64,000 bases of DNA from Sphingomonas sp. LY54 (GCF_035594035.1 NZ_CP141588.1:1943501-2007500), one strand, 5' to 3'; shown: positions 16,861 to 25,627, numbered from the stretch's first letter. Numbers and translations are program-made. Notes: a model not told the origin generated them from the sequence alone.

Positions 16861-17781
16861 ATGGCCATGACGGGACAGATGAGCGGGCGCGACAGGTCGA
16901 TCCTGCTCGCTTTGTCGGTGCTGTGGGGCGGATCCTTCTTCTTCATCGGCATCGCCGTCCATTCGGTCGAGCCGCTCACCCTGGTGCTGCTCCGCGTCTC
17001 CATGGCGGCGGGCGCCCTATGGCTGTTCATGTGGGCGCGAGGGCAGGAGCTGCCGATGCCGCCGGGCGCGTTGCCCGCGTTCGCGATCCTCGCCTTGCTC
17101 AACAATGTCCTGCCGTTCGTGCTGTTCGCCTGGGCGCAGCGCCATATCCCGAGCGGCCTCGCCTCGATCCTCAATGCGACCACGCCGATCTGGGGCGTGA
17201 TCGTCGCCCACCTCTTCACGCGCGACGAGCGGATGACGCCGGGCAAGATCGCCGGCGTGCTGCTCGGCTTCGGCGGTGTCGCGGTGATGATCGGCCCCGA
17301 TTTCCTGCGCCAGGTCGGCACCGCGGTGCTGCCGCAACTCGCCTGCCTCGGCGCGACCCTCTGCTACGGCCTCGCCGGCGTCTATGGCCGGCGCTTTCGC
17401 AATATGGGCATCCCGCCGGTCGCGGTGTCGACCGGCCAGCTGACCGCTTCGGCGCTCATGGTGCTGCCGCTCGTTTTGCTGTTCGAACCGCCCTGGCTTG
17501 CCTCCGCGCCCGCGCCGGAGGCCTGGGCGGCGCTCGTCGCGCTGGCGCTGGCCTGCACCGCATTGGCCTACATCCTCTATTTTCAGCTGCTCGCTTCGGC
17601 CGGCGCGACCAATTCCTTGCTGGTCACCTTCCTCATCCCCGTCACCGCGATATTGCTCGGGTCGCTGGTGCTGGGCGAAGTGCTGGAGCCGCGCCATTTC
17701 GGCGGCATGGCGCTGATCGGCTGCGGCCTCGCCGCGATCGACGGACGCCTGCTGCGTCGGCTGGTACCGGCCCGGGCGTAA
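16861..17781 (+). CDS. DMT-family (EamA) membrane transporter
   Basis: 306 residues with ten predicted hydrophobic segments arranged as two EamA repeats (about 12-140 and 155-295). Typical positions are the first-helix 'LSVLWGGSFFFIGIAV', 'QRHIPSGLASILNATTPIWGVIVAHLF' closing the first repeat, and 'SAGATNSLLVTFLIPVTAILLGSLVLGEVL' closing the second. The family exports or imports small metabolites; the substrate cannot be assigned. An ATG at 16867 is an alternative start. It converges on the tlpA-like gene across a palindromic repeat pair, which may serve as the shared 3' end. Confidence 0.88.
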   Translation: MAMTGQMSGRDRSILLALSVLWGGSFFFIGIAVHSVEPLTLVLLRVSMAAGALWLFMWARGQELPMPPGALPAFAILALLNNVLPFVLFAWAQRHIPSGLASILNATTPIWGVIVAHLFTRDERMTPGKIAGVLLGFGGVAVMIGPDFLRQVGTAVLPQLACLGATLCYGLAGVYGRRFRNMGIPPVAVSTGQLTASALMVLPLVLLFEPPWLASAPAPEAWAALVALALACTALAYILYFQLLASAGATNSLLVTFLIPVTAILLGSLVLGEVLEPRHFGGMALIGCGLAAIDGRLLRRLVPARA

Positions 17782-17786
17782 TTGCT

Positions 17787-17843
17787 CCCCGGCGAAAGCC
17801 GGGGTCCAGAGATCCCTAAGCTGGACCCCGGCTTCCGCCGGGG
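17787..17843. repeat. REP-like palindromic pair, family A copy 2
   Basis: Hairpin 1 is CCCCGGC (17787-17793), loop GAAA, GCCGGGG (17798-17804). Hairpin 2 is CCCCGGC (17826-17832), loop TTCC, GCCGGGG (17837-17843). GGTCCAG after the first stem is inverted as CTGGACC before the second, so the pair can also fold as one cruciform. It fills the gap between the converging transporter and TlpA-like genes. This is the most symmetrical of the three copies. Confidence 0.85.
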
Positions 17844-17854
17844 AACAGAGGCGC

Positions 17855-18418
17855 TTAGGCTCCCGAAGCTTCCTCGATCAGCTTGGCGGTGCGCGCGTCG
17901 TCCCACTCGGCCATGCCGGTCATCCGCCACACTTCCTTGCCGGTCGCGTCGTAGAGGATCGTCGTCGGCAGCGTGTCGGCCTTGAGCGCGGTCATCAGTC
18001 CCATCTGCCCGTCGAGATAGGCCTCGAGATTGGCATAGCCGCCCTTGGCGAAGAAGGCGTCGACCTTCTCGCGCCCCTCCATGTCCTGGCTGACTGTCAG
18101 CACCTGCAGGCCCTTGTCGCGCCCGGCGAGCGCGTCGAGGGTCGGCATCTCGGCGATGCACGGGGCGCACCAGGTCGCCCACAGATTGACCAGCAACGGC
18201 TTGCCGCGGAAATCGGCGAGCGTCGCCGGATTGCCGTCGGGATCGGCGAAGGTGACGGCGGGCGCGAGCGTGCCGGCCTTGGAGCGGTCGAGCGTGCCGG
18301 TCGGCGCCGCTTCCGCGGTCTCGGGCGCCGGCGCCGCACTGCCTTGCGGCTCTTCGGGCTTTTGCTTATCGCACGCGGCCATCAGGCCGAAGGCAAGGAG
18401 AAGGGCAATTACCCGCAA
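17855..18418 (-). CDS. TlpA-family thiol:disulfide lipoprotein
   Basis: About 187 residues. The start chosen is TTG at 18418, which gives (M)[15 protein letters not shown], a short lipoprotein signal with Cys16, and has GGAG 5 bases upstream. The in-frame ATG at 18436 has no visible ribosome binding site and would overlap the argH start codon. After an Ala/Pro/Glu linker, a thioredoxin fold begins at '[14 protein letters not shown]' with the redox motif '[13 protein letters not shown]' and the cis-proline 'TLPTTILYD'. It is a periplasm-facing, membrane-anchored reductase; TlpA relatives act on cytochrome c or copper-centre assembly. The exact partner is unknown. Confidence 0.85.
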   Translation of the reverse strand: MRVIALLLAFGLMAACDKQKPEEPQGSAAPAPETAEAAPTGTLDRSKAGTLAPAVTFADPDGNPATLADFRGKPLLVNLWATWCAPCIAEMPTLDALAGRDKGLQVLTVSQDMEGREKVDAFFAKGGYANLEAYLDGQMGLMTALKADTLPTTILYDATGKEVWRMTGMAEWDDARTAKLIEEASGA

Positions 18419-18434
18419 AGGAAACTCCAACAGC

Positions 18435-19808
18435 ATGTGGGGCGGCCGGTTCGCCGAAGGCCCCTCCGCGCTGATGCGGGAGATAAATGCCTCGATCGGC
18501 TTCGACAAGCGCCTGTGGCGCCAGGACATAGCCGCGTCCAAGGCCCATGTCGCCATGCTCGGCGCCCAGGGCGTAGTTTCCGCAGAGGATGCGGCAGCGA
18601 TCTCCGGCGGCCTCGACGCGATCGCCGCCGAATATGAAGCGGACGGCGTTCCCGAGGACCAGGCGCTCGAAGACATCCACATGCATGTCGAGCACCGGCT
18701 GGCCGAGCTGATCGGCCCGACCGCCGGGCGGCTCCACACCGGCCGCTCGCGCAACGACCAGGTCGCGACCGACTTCCGCTTGTGGGTGCGCGATTCGCTT
18801 GACGAGGTGCTCGACGCGCTGGCGGCGCTGCAGCGCGCGCTCGTTGCCCGCGCGGGAGAACATGCCGAGACGATCATGCCCGGCTTCACGCATCTCCAGG
18901 TCGCGCAGCCGGTGACGCTCGGCCACCATCTGATGGCTTATTACGAGATGGTTCGCCGCGACGTGTCGCGCTTTGCCGACGCCCGCGCGCGCCTCGATCA
19001 GTCGCCGCTCGGCGCCGCGGCGCTGGCCGGCACCAGCTTCCCGCTCGATCGCCACGCCACCGCTTCCGCGCTTGGCTTCTCCGGCCCCACCGCCAATTCG
19101 CTCGATTCGGTGTCGGACCGAGATTTCGCGCTCGATTATCTGATGGCGGCGACCCAGTGCAGCCTGCACCTGTCGCGCCTCGCCGAGGAGTTCATCATCT
19201 GGGCGAGCCAGCCCTACGGCTTCGTCTCGCTGCCCGACGCTTATTCGACCGGTTCGTCGATCATGCCGCAGAAGCGCAACCCCGACGCCGCCGAGCTGGT
19301 GCGCGGCCATTCGGGCCGCATCGCCGGGGCGATGACCGCGCTGGTGATGACGATGAAGGGCCTTCCGCTCGCTTATTCGAAGGACATGCAGGACGATAAG
19401 CCGCCGGTGTTCGAGGCGCACGATTTGCTCGGCCTCTCGATCGCCGCGATGACCGGCATGGTCGAGACCACGGCGTTCAATGCGGAGCGCATGCGTGCCG
19501 CGGCCGCCGCCGGCCATTCGACCGCGACCGACCTCGCCGACTGGCTGGTCCGCGTCGCCGGCGTGCCATTTCGCGAGGCGCACCATATCACCGGCCGTGC
19601 CGTCCGCCTCGCCGACGAACAAGGCGTCGCACTCTGGGACCTCGCTCTGGGCGACCTGCGCGGGATCGACGCGCGCATCGACGAGTCGGTTTTCGATGTT
19701 CTCTCGGTCGAAGCCTCGGTAAGAAGCCGTGTGAGCCATGGCGGCACCGCGCCCGAAGCGGTGCGCGCCCGCATCGCCGAGGCGAAGACGGCGTTGGGGA
19801 TCGGATGA
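18435..19808 (+). CDS. argH: Argininosuccinate lyase
   Basis: 457 residues, normal for ArgH, which splits argininosuccinate into arginine and fumarate. The start [11 protein letters not shown] is the family start. Substrate motifs are '[13 protein letters not shown]', the catalytic '[20 protein letters not shown]' signature, and '[10 protein letters not shown]'. The ATG lies on the complementary strand of the longer reading of the divergent tlpA-like gene, so the two start regions touch or overlap and share a very short promoter space. AAAGGA lies about 11 bases upstream. Its stop overlaps the small lipoprotein gene by four bases. Confidence 0.97.
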   Translation: MWGGRFAEGPSALMREINASIGFDKRLWRQDIAASKAHVAMLGAQGVVSAEDAAAISGGLDAIAAEYEADGVPEDQALEDIHMHVEHRLAELIGPTAGRLHTGRSRNDQVATDFRLWVRDSLDEVLDALAALQRALVARAGEHAETIMPGFTHLQVAQPVTLGHHLMAYYEMVRRDVSRFADARARLDQSPLGAAALAGTSFPLDRHATASALGFSGPTANSLDSVSDRDFALDYLMAATQCSLHLSRLAEEFIIWASQPYGFVSLPDAYSTGSSIMPQKRNPDAAELVRGHSGRIAGAMTALVMTMKGLPLAYSKDMQDDKPPVFEAHDLLGLSIAAMTGMVETTAFNAERMRAAAAAGHSTATDLADWLVRVAGVPFREAHHITGRAVRLADEQGVALWDLALGDLRGIDARIDESVFDVLSVEASVRSRVSHGGTAPEAVRARIAEAKTALGIG

Positions 19809-20041
19809 TGAGACTGCTGGGCCTCGCTGCGTTGCTGCTGCTGACCGCCTGTGGGGGACGCGAGGCGCTCCGGCCCGCGCCGGGCGAGACGATGCCGGTC
19901 GCCCCCGCGATGGCGAGCCGCGCGCCGACCACCGAGGAACTTATGACGGCGCCGCCCATTGCACGCCCCGAGCGGGTGGACGAGCCTCTCCGTCGATCGG
20001 AGCCGCGCGAGGACGACCGCTTCGACCTTCCCCCGCAGTGA
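19805..20041 (+). CDS. Small lipoprotein, LptM-like
   Basis: 78 residues. [16 protein letters not shown] is a lipoprotein signal; the mature part begins '[13 protein letters not shown]' and is short, Pro- and Arg-rich and probably unstructured. Small lipoproteins next to argH (usually in argH-lipoprotein-lysA order) in proteobacteria belong to the YifL/LptM group, which assists disulfide maturation of the LPS export complex LptD. The CG...L..P pattern and the ATGA overlap with argH support this, but lysA is absent here and galU follows instead. The family assignment is an inference from position and size. Confidence 0.7.
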   Translation: MMRLLGLAALLLLTACGGREALRPAPGETMPVAPAMASRAPTTEELMTAPPIARPERVDEPLRRSEPREDDRFDLPPQ

Positions 20042-20078
20042 CGGGTTCGCCGGCGCTGCGTTCACGTCAGGACCAAGA

Positions 20079-20939
20079 ATGAAACCTGTTCGCAAGGCTG
20101 TGTTCCCGGTCGCCGGTCTCGGCACCCGCTTCCTGCCCGCCACCAAGGCGATCCCCAAGGAGATGCTGACAATCGTCGATCGCCCGTTGATCCAATATGC
20201 GGTCGACGAGGCGCGCGAGGCCGGGATCGAGCAGATGATCTTCGTCACCGGGCGCGGCAAGGCCGAGCTCGACGACTATTTCGACATGGCGTTCGAGCTT
20301 GAAACGACGATGACGAGCCGCGGCAAGTCGCTGGAGCCCCTTGATGGGAGCCGACTTCCGGCCGGGGCGTTGGCCTCCGTCCGTCAGCAGGAGCCGCTCG
20401 GCCTCGGCCATGCCGTCTGGTGTGCGCGCCATCTCGTCGGCGACGAACCGTTCGCGGTGCTGCTTCCGGACGATCTGATGTGGGGCAAGCCCGGCTGCCT
20501 CCGCCAGATGATCGACGCTTACGACCAGGTCGGCGGCAACATCATCTGCGCCCAGGAGGTTTCCCGCGAAAAGACCGCGAGCTACGGCATCATCACTCCG
20601 GGCGAGAGCAAGGGCGCGCTTACCGAAGTGAAGGGCCTGGTCGAGAAACCGAAGCCCGAGGACGCGCCGTCCACGCTCGGCGTCGTCGGCCGCTACATCC
20701 TCCAGCCCGAGGTGATGCGCGTGCTCGAGCGCCAGGAGAAAGGCGCCGGCGGCGAGATCCAGCTCACCGACGCGATGGCGGCGATGATCGGCGACCAGCC
20801 GTTCCACGGCGTCACCTTCGCCGGCACTCGCTATGATTGCGGCGACAAGGCCGGTTTCATCACCGCCAATATCGCGCTGGCGCTCGAACGCGAGGATCTC
20901 GCCCCCACCGTGCGCGCATTCATGAAAGACCTTAGCTGA
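20079..20939 (+). CDS. galU: UTP-glucose-1-phosphate uridylyltransferase
   Basis: 286 residues. It makes UDP-glucose, used for surface polysaccharides and sugar interconversion. The nucleotide-binding start is 'KAVFPVAGLGTRFLPATKAIPKEML', with 'DRPLIQYAVDEA', 'QQEPLGLGHAVWCAR', 'VLLPDDLM', the UDP-glucose-site 'KGLVEKPKPEDAPS' and 'GEIQLTDAMAAM'. All are conserved in GalU. I chose the ATG at 20079 (MKPVRKAVFPV); the longer frame from 19959 lacks family support. It is followed one base after its stop by the ZntB gene, so they likely share a transcript. Confidence 0.97.
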   Translation: MKPVRKAVFPVAGLGTRFLPATKAIPKEMLTIVDRPLIQYAVDEAREAGIEQMIFVTGRGKAELDDYFDMAFELETTMTSRGKSLEPLDGSRLPAGALASVRQQEPLGLGHAVWCARHLVGDEPFAVLLPDDLMWGKPGCLRQMIDAYDQVGGNIICAQEVSREKTASYGIITPGESKGALTEVKGLVEKPKPEDAPSTLGVVGRYILQPEVMRVLERQEKGAGGEIQLTDAMAAMIGDQPFHGVTFAGTRYDCGDKAGFITANIALALEREDLAPTVRAFMKDLS

Positions 20940-20940
20940 C

Positions 20941-21894
20941 ATGGGCTGCAACGCGCTCCTGTTCGAAGGCGGCGCGGTGCGGGGGCTCACCGTCGCGGAG
21001 GCGACCGCCTATCGCGGCGACGGCTTCCTCTGGCTCCATTTCGACACGCTGGAGGAGGCCGACCTCGCCGCGCTGAAGGCACAGGGCATTCCCGACATCG
21101 CGGTCAATGCGCTGGTGGCGACCGAAACGCGGCCGCGCTGCGACCGGATGGACGGGGGCGCCCTGCTCAACATGCGCGGCCTCGCGGAGATTGAGATCGA
21201 CGACAGCGACCGGCTGGTGTCGATCCGCATGTGGGTCCAGCAGGGCAAGGTCAACTCGGTCAGCCGCCGCCCGCTCGCCGCCACGCGCATTGTCCGTGAC
21301 AGGATGGAGGCCGGCGAGATCACCGACCCCGGTGACCTCGTCGCCGCTTATGCGCGCGCCATCTCGAAGCAGCTCGATCCGGAAGTCGCGCAGCTCGGCG
21401 ACGAGCTCGACGATTGCGAAACCGACCTCGAGCCGCGCCGCGTCTACAAGCTGCGCACTGCGATCGCCGGCATCCGCTCCGAAGCGATCGCCTATCGCCG
21501 CTTCGTCGCGCCCGACCGCGACGCGCTCGAGACCCTGTCGCAGATGGACTTCGCCTGGCTCGCCGAGGAGGACCGGCTCCACATCCGCGAGGCGGCCGAC
21601 CGCTTCGCCCGCATGACCGAGGAACTGGAGGCGATCCGCGAACGCGCCGCCTTGCTCCACGAGCAGCTCACCGACCTGCGCGGCGAATTGATGGAGCAGC
21701 GCGCGCTTCTGCTCTCGATCGTCGCTCTGATCTTCCTGCCCTTGACCTTCATCACCGGCCTGCTCGGCATGAACGTGCGCGGCATTCCCTATTCCGACGA
21801 CCCCTGGGCCTTCTGGGGCGTGGTCGGCTTCTGCTTCGTGATCGGCCTCGCGGTCAGCGCCTATTTTGCCGGAAAGCACTGGCTGAGGCGGTAA
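20941..21894 (+). CDS. ZntB/CorA-family divalent cation transporter
   Basis: 317 residues. The large N-terminal cytoplasmic domain is rich in charged helices (about 1-250), and two C-terminal membrane helices surround the signature 'TGLLGMNVRGIPYSDDPWAF' (GMN motif of the CorA superfamily). The absence of the CorA 'MPEL' turn and the 'GIPYSDDPWAFW' loop point to the ZntB branch, which moves zinc, rather than magnesium CorA. It begins one base after the galU stop. The exact metal is inferred from subfamily resemblance. Confidence 0.85.
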   Translation: MGCNALLFEGGAVRGLTVAEATAYRGDGFLWLHFDTLEEADLAALKAQGIPDIAVNALVATETRPRCDRMDGGALLNMRGLAEIEIDDSDRLVSIRMWVQQGKVNSVSRRPLAATRIVRDRMEAGEITDPGDLVAAYARAISKQLDPEVAQLGDELDDCETDLEPRRVYKLRTAIAGIRSEAIAYRRFVAPDRDALETLSQMDFAWLAEEDRLHIREAADRFARMTEELEAIRERAALLHEQLTDLRGELMEQRALLLSIVALIFLPLTFITGLLGMNVRGIPYSDDPWAFWGVVGFCFVIGLAVSAYFAGKHWLRR

Positions 21895-21916
21895 TCGCCG
21901 CCTGACGGCTTCGGTG

Positions 21917-22483
21917 TCAGGCCTCCAGCTCGATGTCCCAGTAGAGATAGTCGCGCCAGCTATCGTGGAGGTAATTGGGCGGGAAGCGGCGGCCGTGGTC
22001 CTGGAGCTGCCACGTGGTCGGCCGGATCGGGCGCCGGTAGAGCGACATGTGCGCCTGCGCCGGCGTGCGGCCGCCCTTGCGCAGGTTGCACGGCGCGCAG
22101 GCGGTGGCGACATTCTCCCAGGTCGTGCGCCCGCCCTGGGCGCGGGGGATGACATGGTCGAAGGTGAGCTCGCGCGGATCACCGCAATATTGGCAAACGA
22201 AGCGGTCGCGCAGGAACAGGTTGAACCGGGTGAATGCCGGATATTCGGACGGCCTTACATATTGCCGGAGCGCGATCACGCTCGGTATCTGCATCGTGCG
22301 GGTAGGGCTGTGGACCTCGCGCGCATAGTTGGCGACGATGTCGACCCGCTCCAGGAACACGGCCTTGACCGCGGTCTGCCAGGACCACAGGCTGAGCGGG
22401 TAGTAGCTGAGCGGGGTGTAGTCCGCGTTCAGCACCAGAGCGGGACAAGAGTCGGGATGCCGAATGAGATCGGGGTGGTACAT
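21917..22483 (-). CDS. HNH endonuclease-domain protein
   Basis: 188 residues. The HNH core is clear: 'CQYCGDPRELTFDHVIPRAQGGRTTWENVATACAPCNLRKGGRTP', with two CxxC pairs for zinc and the catalytic His in 'FDHVIPR'. The first 60 residues ('ALVLNADYTPLSYYPLSLWSWQTAVKAVFLERV') are typical of a widely conserved bacterial HNH family found outside restriction systems. Its role is unknown; no methylase or toxin partner is nearby, so I do not call it a restriction enzyme. The ATG at 22483 begins MYHPDLIRHPD; a longer frame from 22552 would run through a strong hairpin. Confidence 0.87.
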   Translation of the reverse strand: MYHPDLIRHPDSCPALVLNADYTPLSYYPLSLWSWQTAVKAVFLERVDIVANYAREVHSPTRTMQIPSVIALRQYVRPSEYPAFTRFNLFLRDRFVCQYCGDPRELTFDHVIPRAQGGRTTWENVATACAPCNLRKGGRTPAQAHMSLYRRPIRPTTWQLQDHGRRFPPNYLHDSWRDYLYWDIELEA

Positions 22484-22500
22484 GAACCGACAAAGGCCTC

Positions 22501-22529
22501 CGTTTCGTGGAGAGGAACCTCCCGAAACG
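22501..22529 (-). other. Strong hairpin in the 5' leader of the HNH gene
   Basis: CGTTTCG (22501-22507) pairs with CGAAACG (22523-22529), and after one bulged T, GGAG (22509-22512) pairs with CTCC (22519-22522), leaving a six-base loop. This is 11 paired bases, 18 bases upstream of the HNH start. It could be a leader structure for that gene or a 3' structure of an unseen transcript. Confidence 0.5.
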
Positions 22530-22675
22530 CGCCGCCCCGAACCCTGTCGCACTCAGAACCTGGGGAGAAAGCGGGCTCCGCTCGCTTCATCTCCTTGTCT
22601 GGCCACGCTTCTGGCTGCCTTGCGTGACGCGGTCATGACACCACAGGTGGCGACTTCCGGTCAAGGCCCCGGTGC

Positions 22676-23542
22676 ATGATTTATGTGACCCGTTTCGCGC
22701 CCAGCCCGACCGGGCGGCTGCATCTCGGCCATGCTTATTCGGCCCTGCTGGCGCATGATTCCGCGCGCGCCCGGAACGGCAATTTCCTGCTTCGCATCGA
22801 GGATATCGATCCGACCCGCAGCCGGCCCGAGCATATCGACGGGATCATCGAGGATCTGATGTGGCTCGGCCTCGAATGGGACGACGAGATCCTCTATCAG
22901 TCCGATCGGCTCCCGCTCTACCGCCAGGCGCTCGACCGGCTGATCGCGGAAGGCCTCGCTTACCCCTGCTTCTGCACGCGGTCTGAGATCGCGGCCGAAG
23001 TCGCGGCCAGCGCCGCCGCGCCGCACGGACCGGACGGGCCGCTCTATCCGGGAACGTGCCGCGTGCTCGCGCCCGACGTCCGCGCTCTCCGCGCGGCAAG
23101 CGAACCCCATGCCTTGCGGCTCGACGTCGCCCGGGCGGCGGCGCTCACCGGCCCACTCTACTGGGAAGATGGCGACACCGAGGTCGAGGCCGATCCCGCC
23201 GCATTCGGCGACGTCGTCCTCGCCCGCAAGGACGCGCCGACCAGCTATCATCTCGCCGTCACCGTCGACGACGCCGCGCAGAAGGTGACCGACATCGTCC
23301 GCGGCCGCGATCTCTTCGCCGCGACCGACGTCCACCGCCTGCTCCAAGCCCTGCTTGGCCTGCCGACGCCGCATTATCATCACCATCCCCTGCTCACCGA
23401 CGGCGAGGGGCGGCGGCTCGCCAAGCGCAACCGCGCGCCGACGCTGGCCGATCTGCGCGCGGCCGGGGCGGATCCGGCCGCCCTTGTCGCCCAGCTGCGC
23501 GCCGGAAAATTCCCGTCTGGATATTCGGCGGTCGCGGAGTAG
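22676..23542 (+). CDS. gluQRS: Glutamyl-Q tRNA(Asp) synthetase
   Basis: 288 residues. It glutamylates the queuosine base of tRNA(Asp). It is a truncated GluRS-like class I enzyme: the HIGH-type motif 'FAPSPTGRLHLGHAYSA' and the KMSKS-type 'GRRLAKRNRAPTL' are present, but no anticodon-binding domain follows. 'CFCTRSEI' and 'YPGTCR' contribute the zinc-binding cysteines seen in this group. Length is right for GluQ. The start ATG (MIYVTRFAPSPTG) fits the family. It leads a short same-strand series with the HIG1-like gene and the cobalamin adenosyltransferase. Confidence 0.93.
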   Translation: MIYVTRFAPSPTGRLHLGHAYSALLAHDSARARNGNFLLRIEDIDPTRSRPEHIDGIIEDLMWLGLEWDDEILYQSDRLPLYRQALDRLIAEGLAYPCFCTRSEIAAEVAASAAAPHGPDGPLYPGTCRVLAPDVRALRAASEPHALRLDVARAAALTGPLYWEDGDTEVEADPAAFGDVVLARKDAPTSYHLAVTVDDAAQKVTDIVRGRDLFAATDVHRLLQALLGLPTPHYHHHPLLTDGEGRRLAKRNRAPTLADLRAAGADPAALVAQLRAGKFPSGYSAVAE

Positions 23543-23551
23543 AGAGGGCGG

Positions 23552-23755
23552 ATGACCACGATCCTGATCATCCTCATCGTCCTGGCTGCGGCCGCGACCC
23601 TCTTCGTGCTCGTCAAGGGTGTCATCGGCATGGCCCAGGGCAGGGACCTCAGCGGCCAGCGCTCGCAGGACCTGATGCGCAAGCGCGTCATGTTCCAGGC
23701 GGTGGCGATCATCCTGGTCGTCCTGCTGCTGCTGCTCGCCGGCGGCGGGAGCTAA
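23552..23755 (+). CDS. Small twin-transmembrane HIG1-domain-like protein
   Basis: 67 residues with two hydrophobic helices (about 4-27 and 48-64) joined by a polar loop 'GMAQGRDLSGQRSQDLMRKRVMFQ'. This loop pattern, with RxQ and MRxRVxxQ, is that of HIG1-type proteins, which in other organisms associate with respiratory complexes. It starts 9 bases after gluQRS and ends 4 bases before the CTG start proposed for the cobalamin adenosyltransferase. Function in bacteria is not established; the domain assignment is by pattern only. Confidence 0.78.
   Translation: MTTILIILIVLAAAATLFVLVKGVIGMAQGRDLSGQRSQDLMRKRVMFQAVAIILVVLLLLLAGGGS
23747..23751 (+). promoter_or_regulatory. Ribosome binding site that supports a CTG start
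   Basis: GGGAG lies 8 bases before the CTG at 23760, inside the end of the preceding gene. It is the main sequence support for starting the cobalamin adenosyltransferase at CTG, since no ATG, GTG or TTG occurs in frame between 23700 and 23852. Confidence 0.6.
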
Positions 23756-23759
23756 GGCC

Positions 23760-24332
23760 CTGGTCCGGCTCAACCGGATCTACACCCGCACCGGCGACGC
23801 CGGCACGACCGGTCTTGCCGACGGCTCGCGCCTGTCGAAGGCCGAGCCGCTTATGGCCGCCATCGGCGATGTCGACGAGGCCAACAGCGCGATCGGCGTC
23901 GCTCTGCTCCACGTCGCGGCCGATCATCAGGCGATGCTCGCCATGATCCAGAACGAAATGTTCGATCTCGGCGCCGACCTCGCCACGCCCGGCGAGGATT
24001 TCACGCCGAGCGACATGGTCCTGCGCATCACCGCCGGCCAGGTCGAGCGGCTCGAGCGCGAGATCGACGCCATGAACGCGGAGTTGGAGCCGCTGCGCAG
24101 CTTCATCCTGCCCGGCGGCGAAGGCGGCGCGGCCTATCTTCACCTCGCCCGCGCCGCGGTGCGCCGCGCCGAGCGCGCCGCCGTCGCCGCGTCCGCCTCG
24201 GTGCCGCTGAACCCGCAGGCCTTGGCCTATATCAACCGCCTTTCCGATCACCTGTTCGTGCTCGCCCGGCTCGTAGCCAAGGGCGCGGGCGGCGACATAT
24301 TGTGGCAGCCGGGAGCGACACGGAACGGCTAA
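23760..24332 (+). CDS. PduO-type cob(I)alamin adenosyltransferase, apparent CTG start
   Basis: 190 residues if started at CTG 23760; the enzyme attaches the 5'-deoxyadenosyl group of ATP to cob(I)alamin. The conserved ATP-binding N-terminus '(M)VRLNRIYTRTGDAGTTGLADGSRLSK' lies entirely upstream of the first ATG (23853), so an ATG start would remove a part that is essential in the family. The rest is intact: 'GDVDEANSAIG', 'IQNEMFDLGADLATP', 'FILPGGEGGAAYLHLARAAVRRAERAA' and 'YINRLSDHLFVLAR'. GGGAG precedes the CTG by 8 bases. A cobalamin-dependent MetH is encoded at 50208, which fits B12 use by this organism. Confidence 0.88.
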   Translation: MVRLNRIYTRTGDAGTTGLADGSRLSKAEPLMAAIGDVDEANSAIGVALLHVAADHQAMLAMIQNEMFDLGADLATPGEDFTPSDMVLRITAGQVERLEREIDAMNAELEPLRSFILPGGEGGAAYLHLARAAVRRAERAAVAASASVPLNPQALAYINRLSDHLFVLARLVAKGAGGDILWQPGATRNG

Positions 24333-24374
24333 GCTGCACCGGCCGTTTCCCAACCTGCGATTTGGGAGGGAGCG

Positions 24375-25625
24375 ATGGCGACACAGGCAAGTCCAGCGCC
24401 GGCGGCCGGGCCGGCGGACCGCTACCGGGCCGTGCGCGCGCTGAGCGAGGCGATCGCGGCGCCGCTCTCCGACGCCGACGCCACCATCCAGCCGATGCCG
24501 GACGCGTCGCCGGCGAAATGGCATCTGGCGCACACGACCTGGTTCTTCGAGACCTTCGTTTTGCGCGATCATGTCGCGGGCTACCGCCTGCACGACGAAC
24601 GCTGGCCGTTCCTTTTCAATTCCTATTACGAAGGCGAAGGCGCGCGCCACCAGCGGCCGCGGCGCGGCATGCTGAGCCGCCCCTCGCTTGACGAAATCCT
24701 CGGCTACCGCCGCGCGGTGGACGCGGCGCTGCTCGAAGCCTTGCCGTCATTGCCGCACTCGGCGGCGACATTGGTCGAGCTCGGCCTCCACCACGAGCAG
24801 CAGCATCAGGAGCTGATGCTGATGGACCTTACCGCCACCTTTGCCGAAAATCCGCTCCTGCCCGCGGTCTGGGAGCGGGCATCGCCATCGCCTTCGCCCG
24901 TTCCCCCGGGTCTCCGCTGGCTGGAAGGGACGAGCGGGATCGTCGAGATCGGCCATGACGGCAGCGGCTTCGCCTTCGACTGCGAAGGGCCGCGCCATCC
25001 TGTCCTGCTGCGCCCGCACGCGCTCGCCGACCGGCTGGTCACCAACGGCGAGTGGCTGCGCTTCATCGACGATGGCGCCTACACGAACCCGCAACTCTGG
25101 CTGTCCGATGGCTGGGCCTGGGTGTGCGAGCATGGGATCGAAGCACCGCTCTACTGGCGCCGCGAGGCCGGCAGCTGGCAAAGGTTCGGCCTCGATGGCC
25201 TCCATGACGTCAACCCCGCCGAGCCCGTCTGCCACGTCTCTTATTACGAGGCCGACGCTTTCGCGCGCTGGGCCGGGGCGCGGCTGCCGACCGAAGCCGA
25301 ATGGGAGGCCGCCGCCGCGCCCTGCTATCCGGGCGAGGGCAACCAGCTCGACGAGGCCGGACCGGTGCGGCCGCGGCCCGGCGGCGAGGGCCTGTTCGGC
25401 GACGTCTGGCAATGGACGATGAGCGCGTACCTTCCCTATCCCGGGTTCGTGCCGGCCGAGGGCACGGTCGGCGAGTATAATGGCAAGTTCATGTCCGGGC
25501 AGATGGTGCTGAAGGGCGCGAGCTGTGCCACGCCGCGCGGCCATAGCCGGGCGAGCTATCGCAATTTCTATTATCCGCACCAGCGCTGGATGTTCTCCGG
25601 GCTGCGCCTGGCGAGGGATATTTGA
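24375..25625 (+). CDS. egtB: Ergothioneine biosynthesis sulfoxide synthase EgtB
   Basis: 416 residues. EgtB is a non-haem iron enzyme that joins a thiol to trimethylhistidine (hercynine) to form a sulfoxide. The N-terminal DinB-like domain holds the iron ligands in 'KWHLAHTTWFFETF' and 'LGLHHEQQHQELMLMD' (H-x3-H-x-E pattern), and the C-terminal formylglycine-enzyme fold shows 'ARLPTEAEWEAAA', 'LFGDVWQWTMS' and 'MVLKGASCATPRGHSRASYRNFYYPHQRWMFSGLRLAR'. Its stop overlaps the egtD start region. No egtC or egtE is present, as is common outside actinobacteria. Confidence 0.93.
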   Translation: MATQASPAPAAGPADRYRAVRALSEAIAAPLSDADATIQPMPDASPAKWHLAHTTWFFETFVLRDHVAGYRLHDERWPFLFNSYYEGEGARHQRPRRGMLSRPSLDEILGYRRAVDAALLEALPSLPHSAATLVELGLHHEQQHQELMLMDLTATFAENPLLPAVWERASPSPSPVPPGLRWLEGTSGIVEIGHDGSGFAFDCEGPRHPVLLRPHALADRLVTNGEWLRFIDDGAYTNPQLWLSDGWAWVCEHGIEAPLYWRREAGSWQRFGLDGLHDVNPAEPVCHVSYYEADAFARWAGARLPTEAEWEAAAAPCYPGEGNQLDEAGPVRPRPGGEGLFGDVWQWTMSAYLPYPGFVPAEGTVGEYNGKFMSGQMVLKGASCATPRGHSRASYRNFYYPHQRWMFSGLRLARDI

Positions 25626-25627
25626 GA

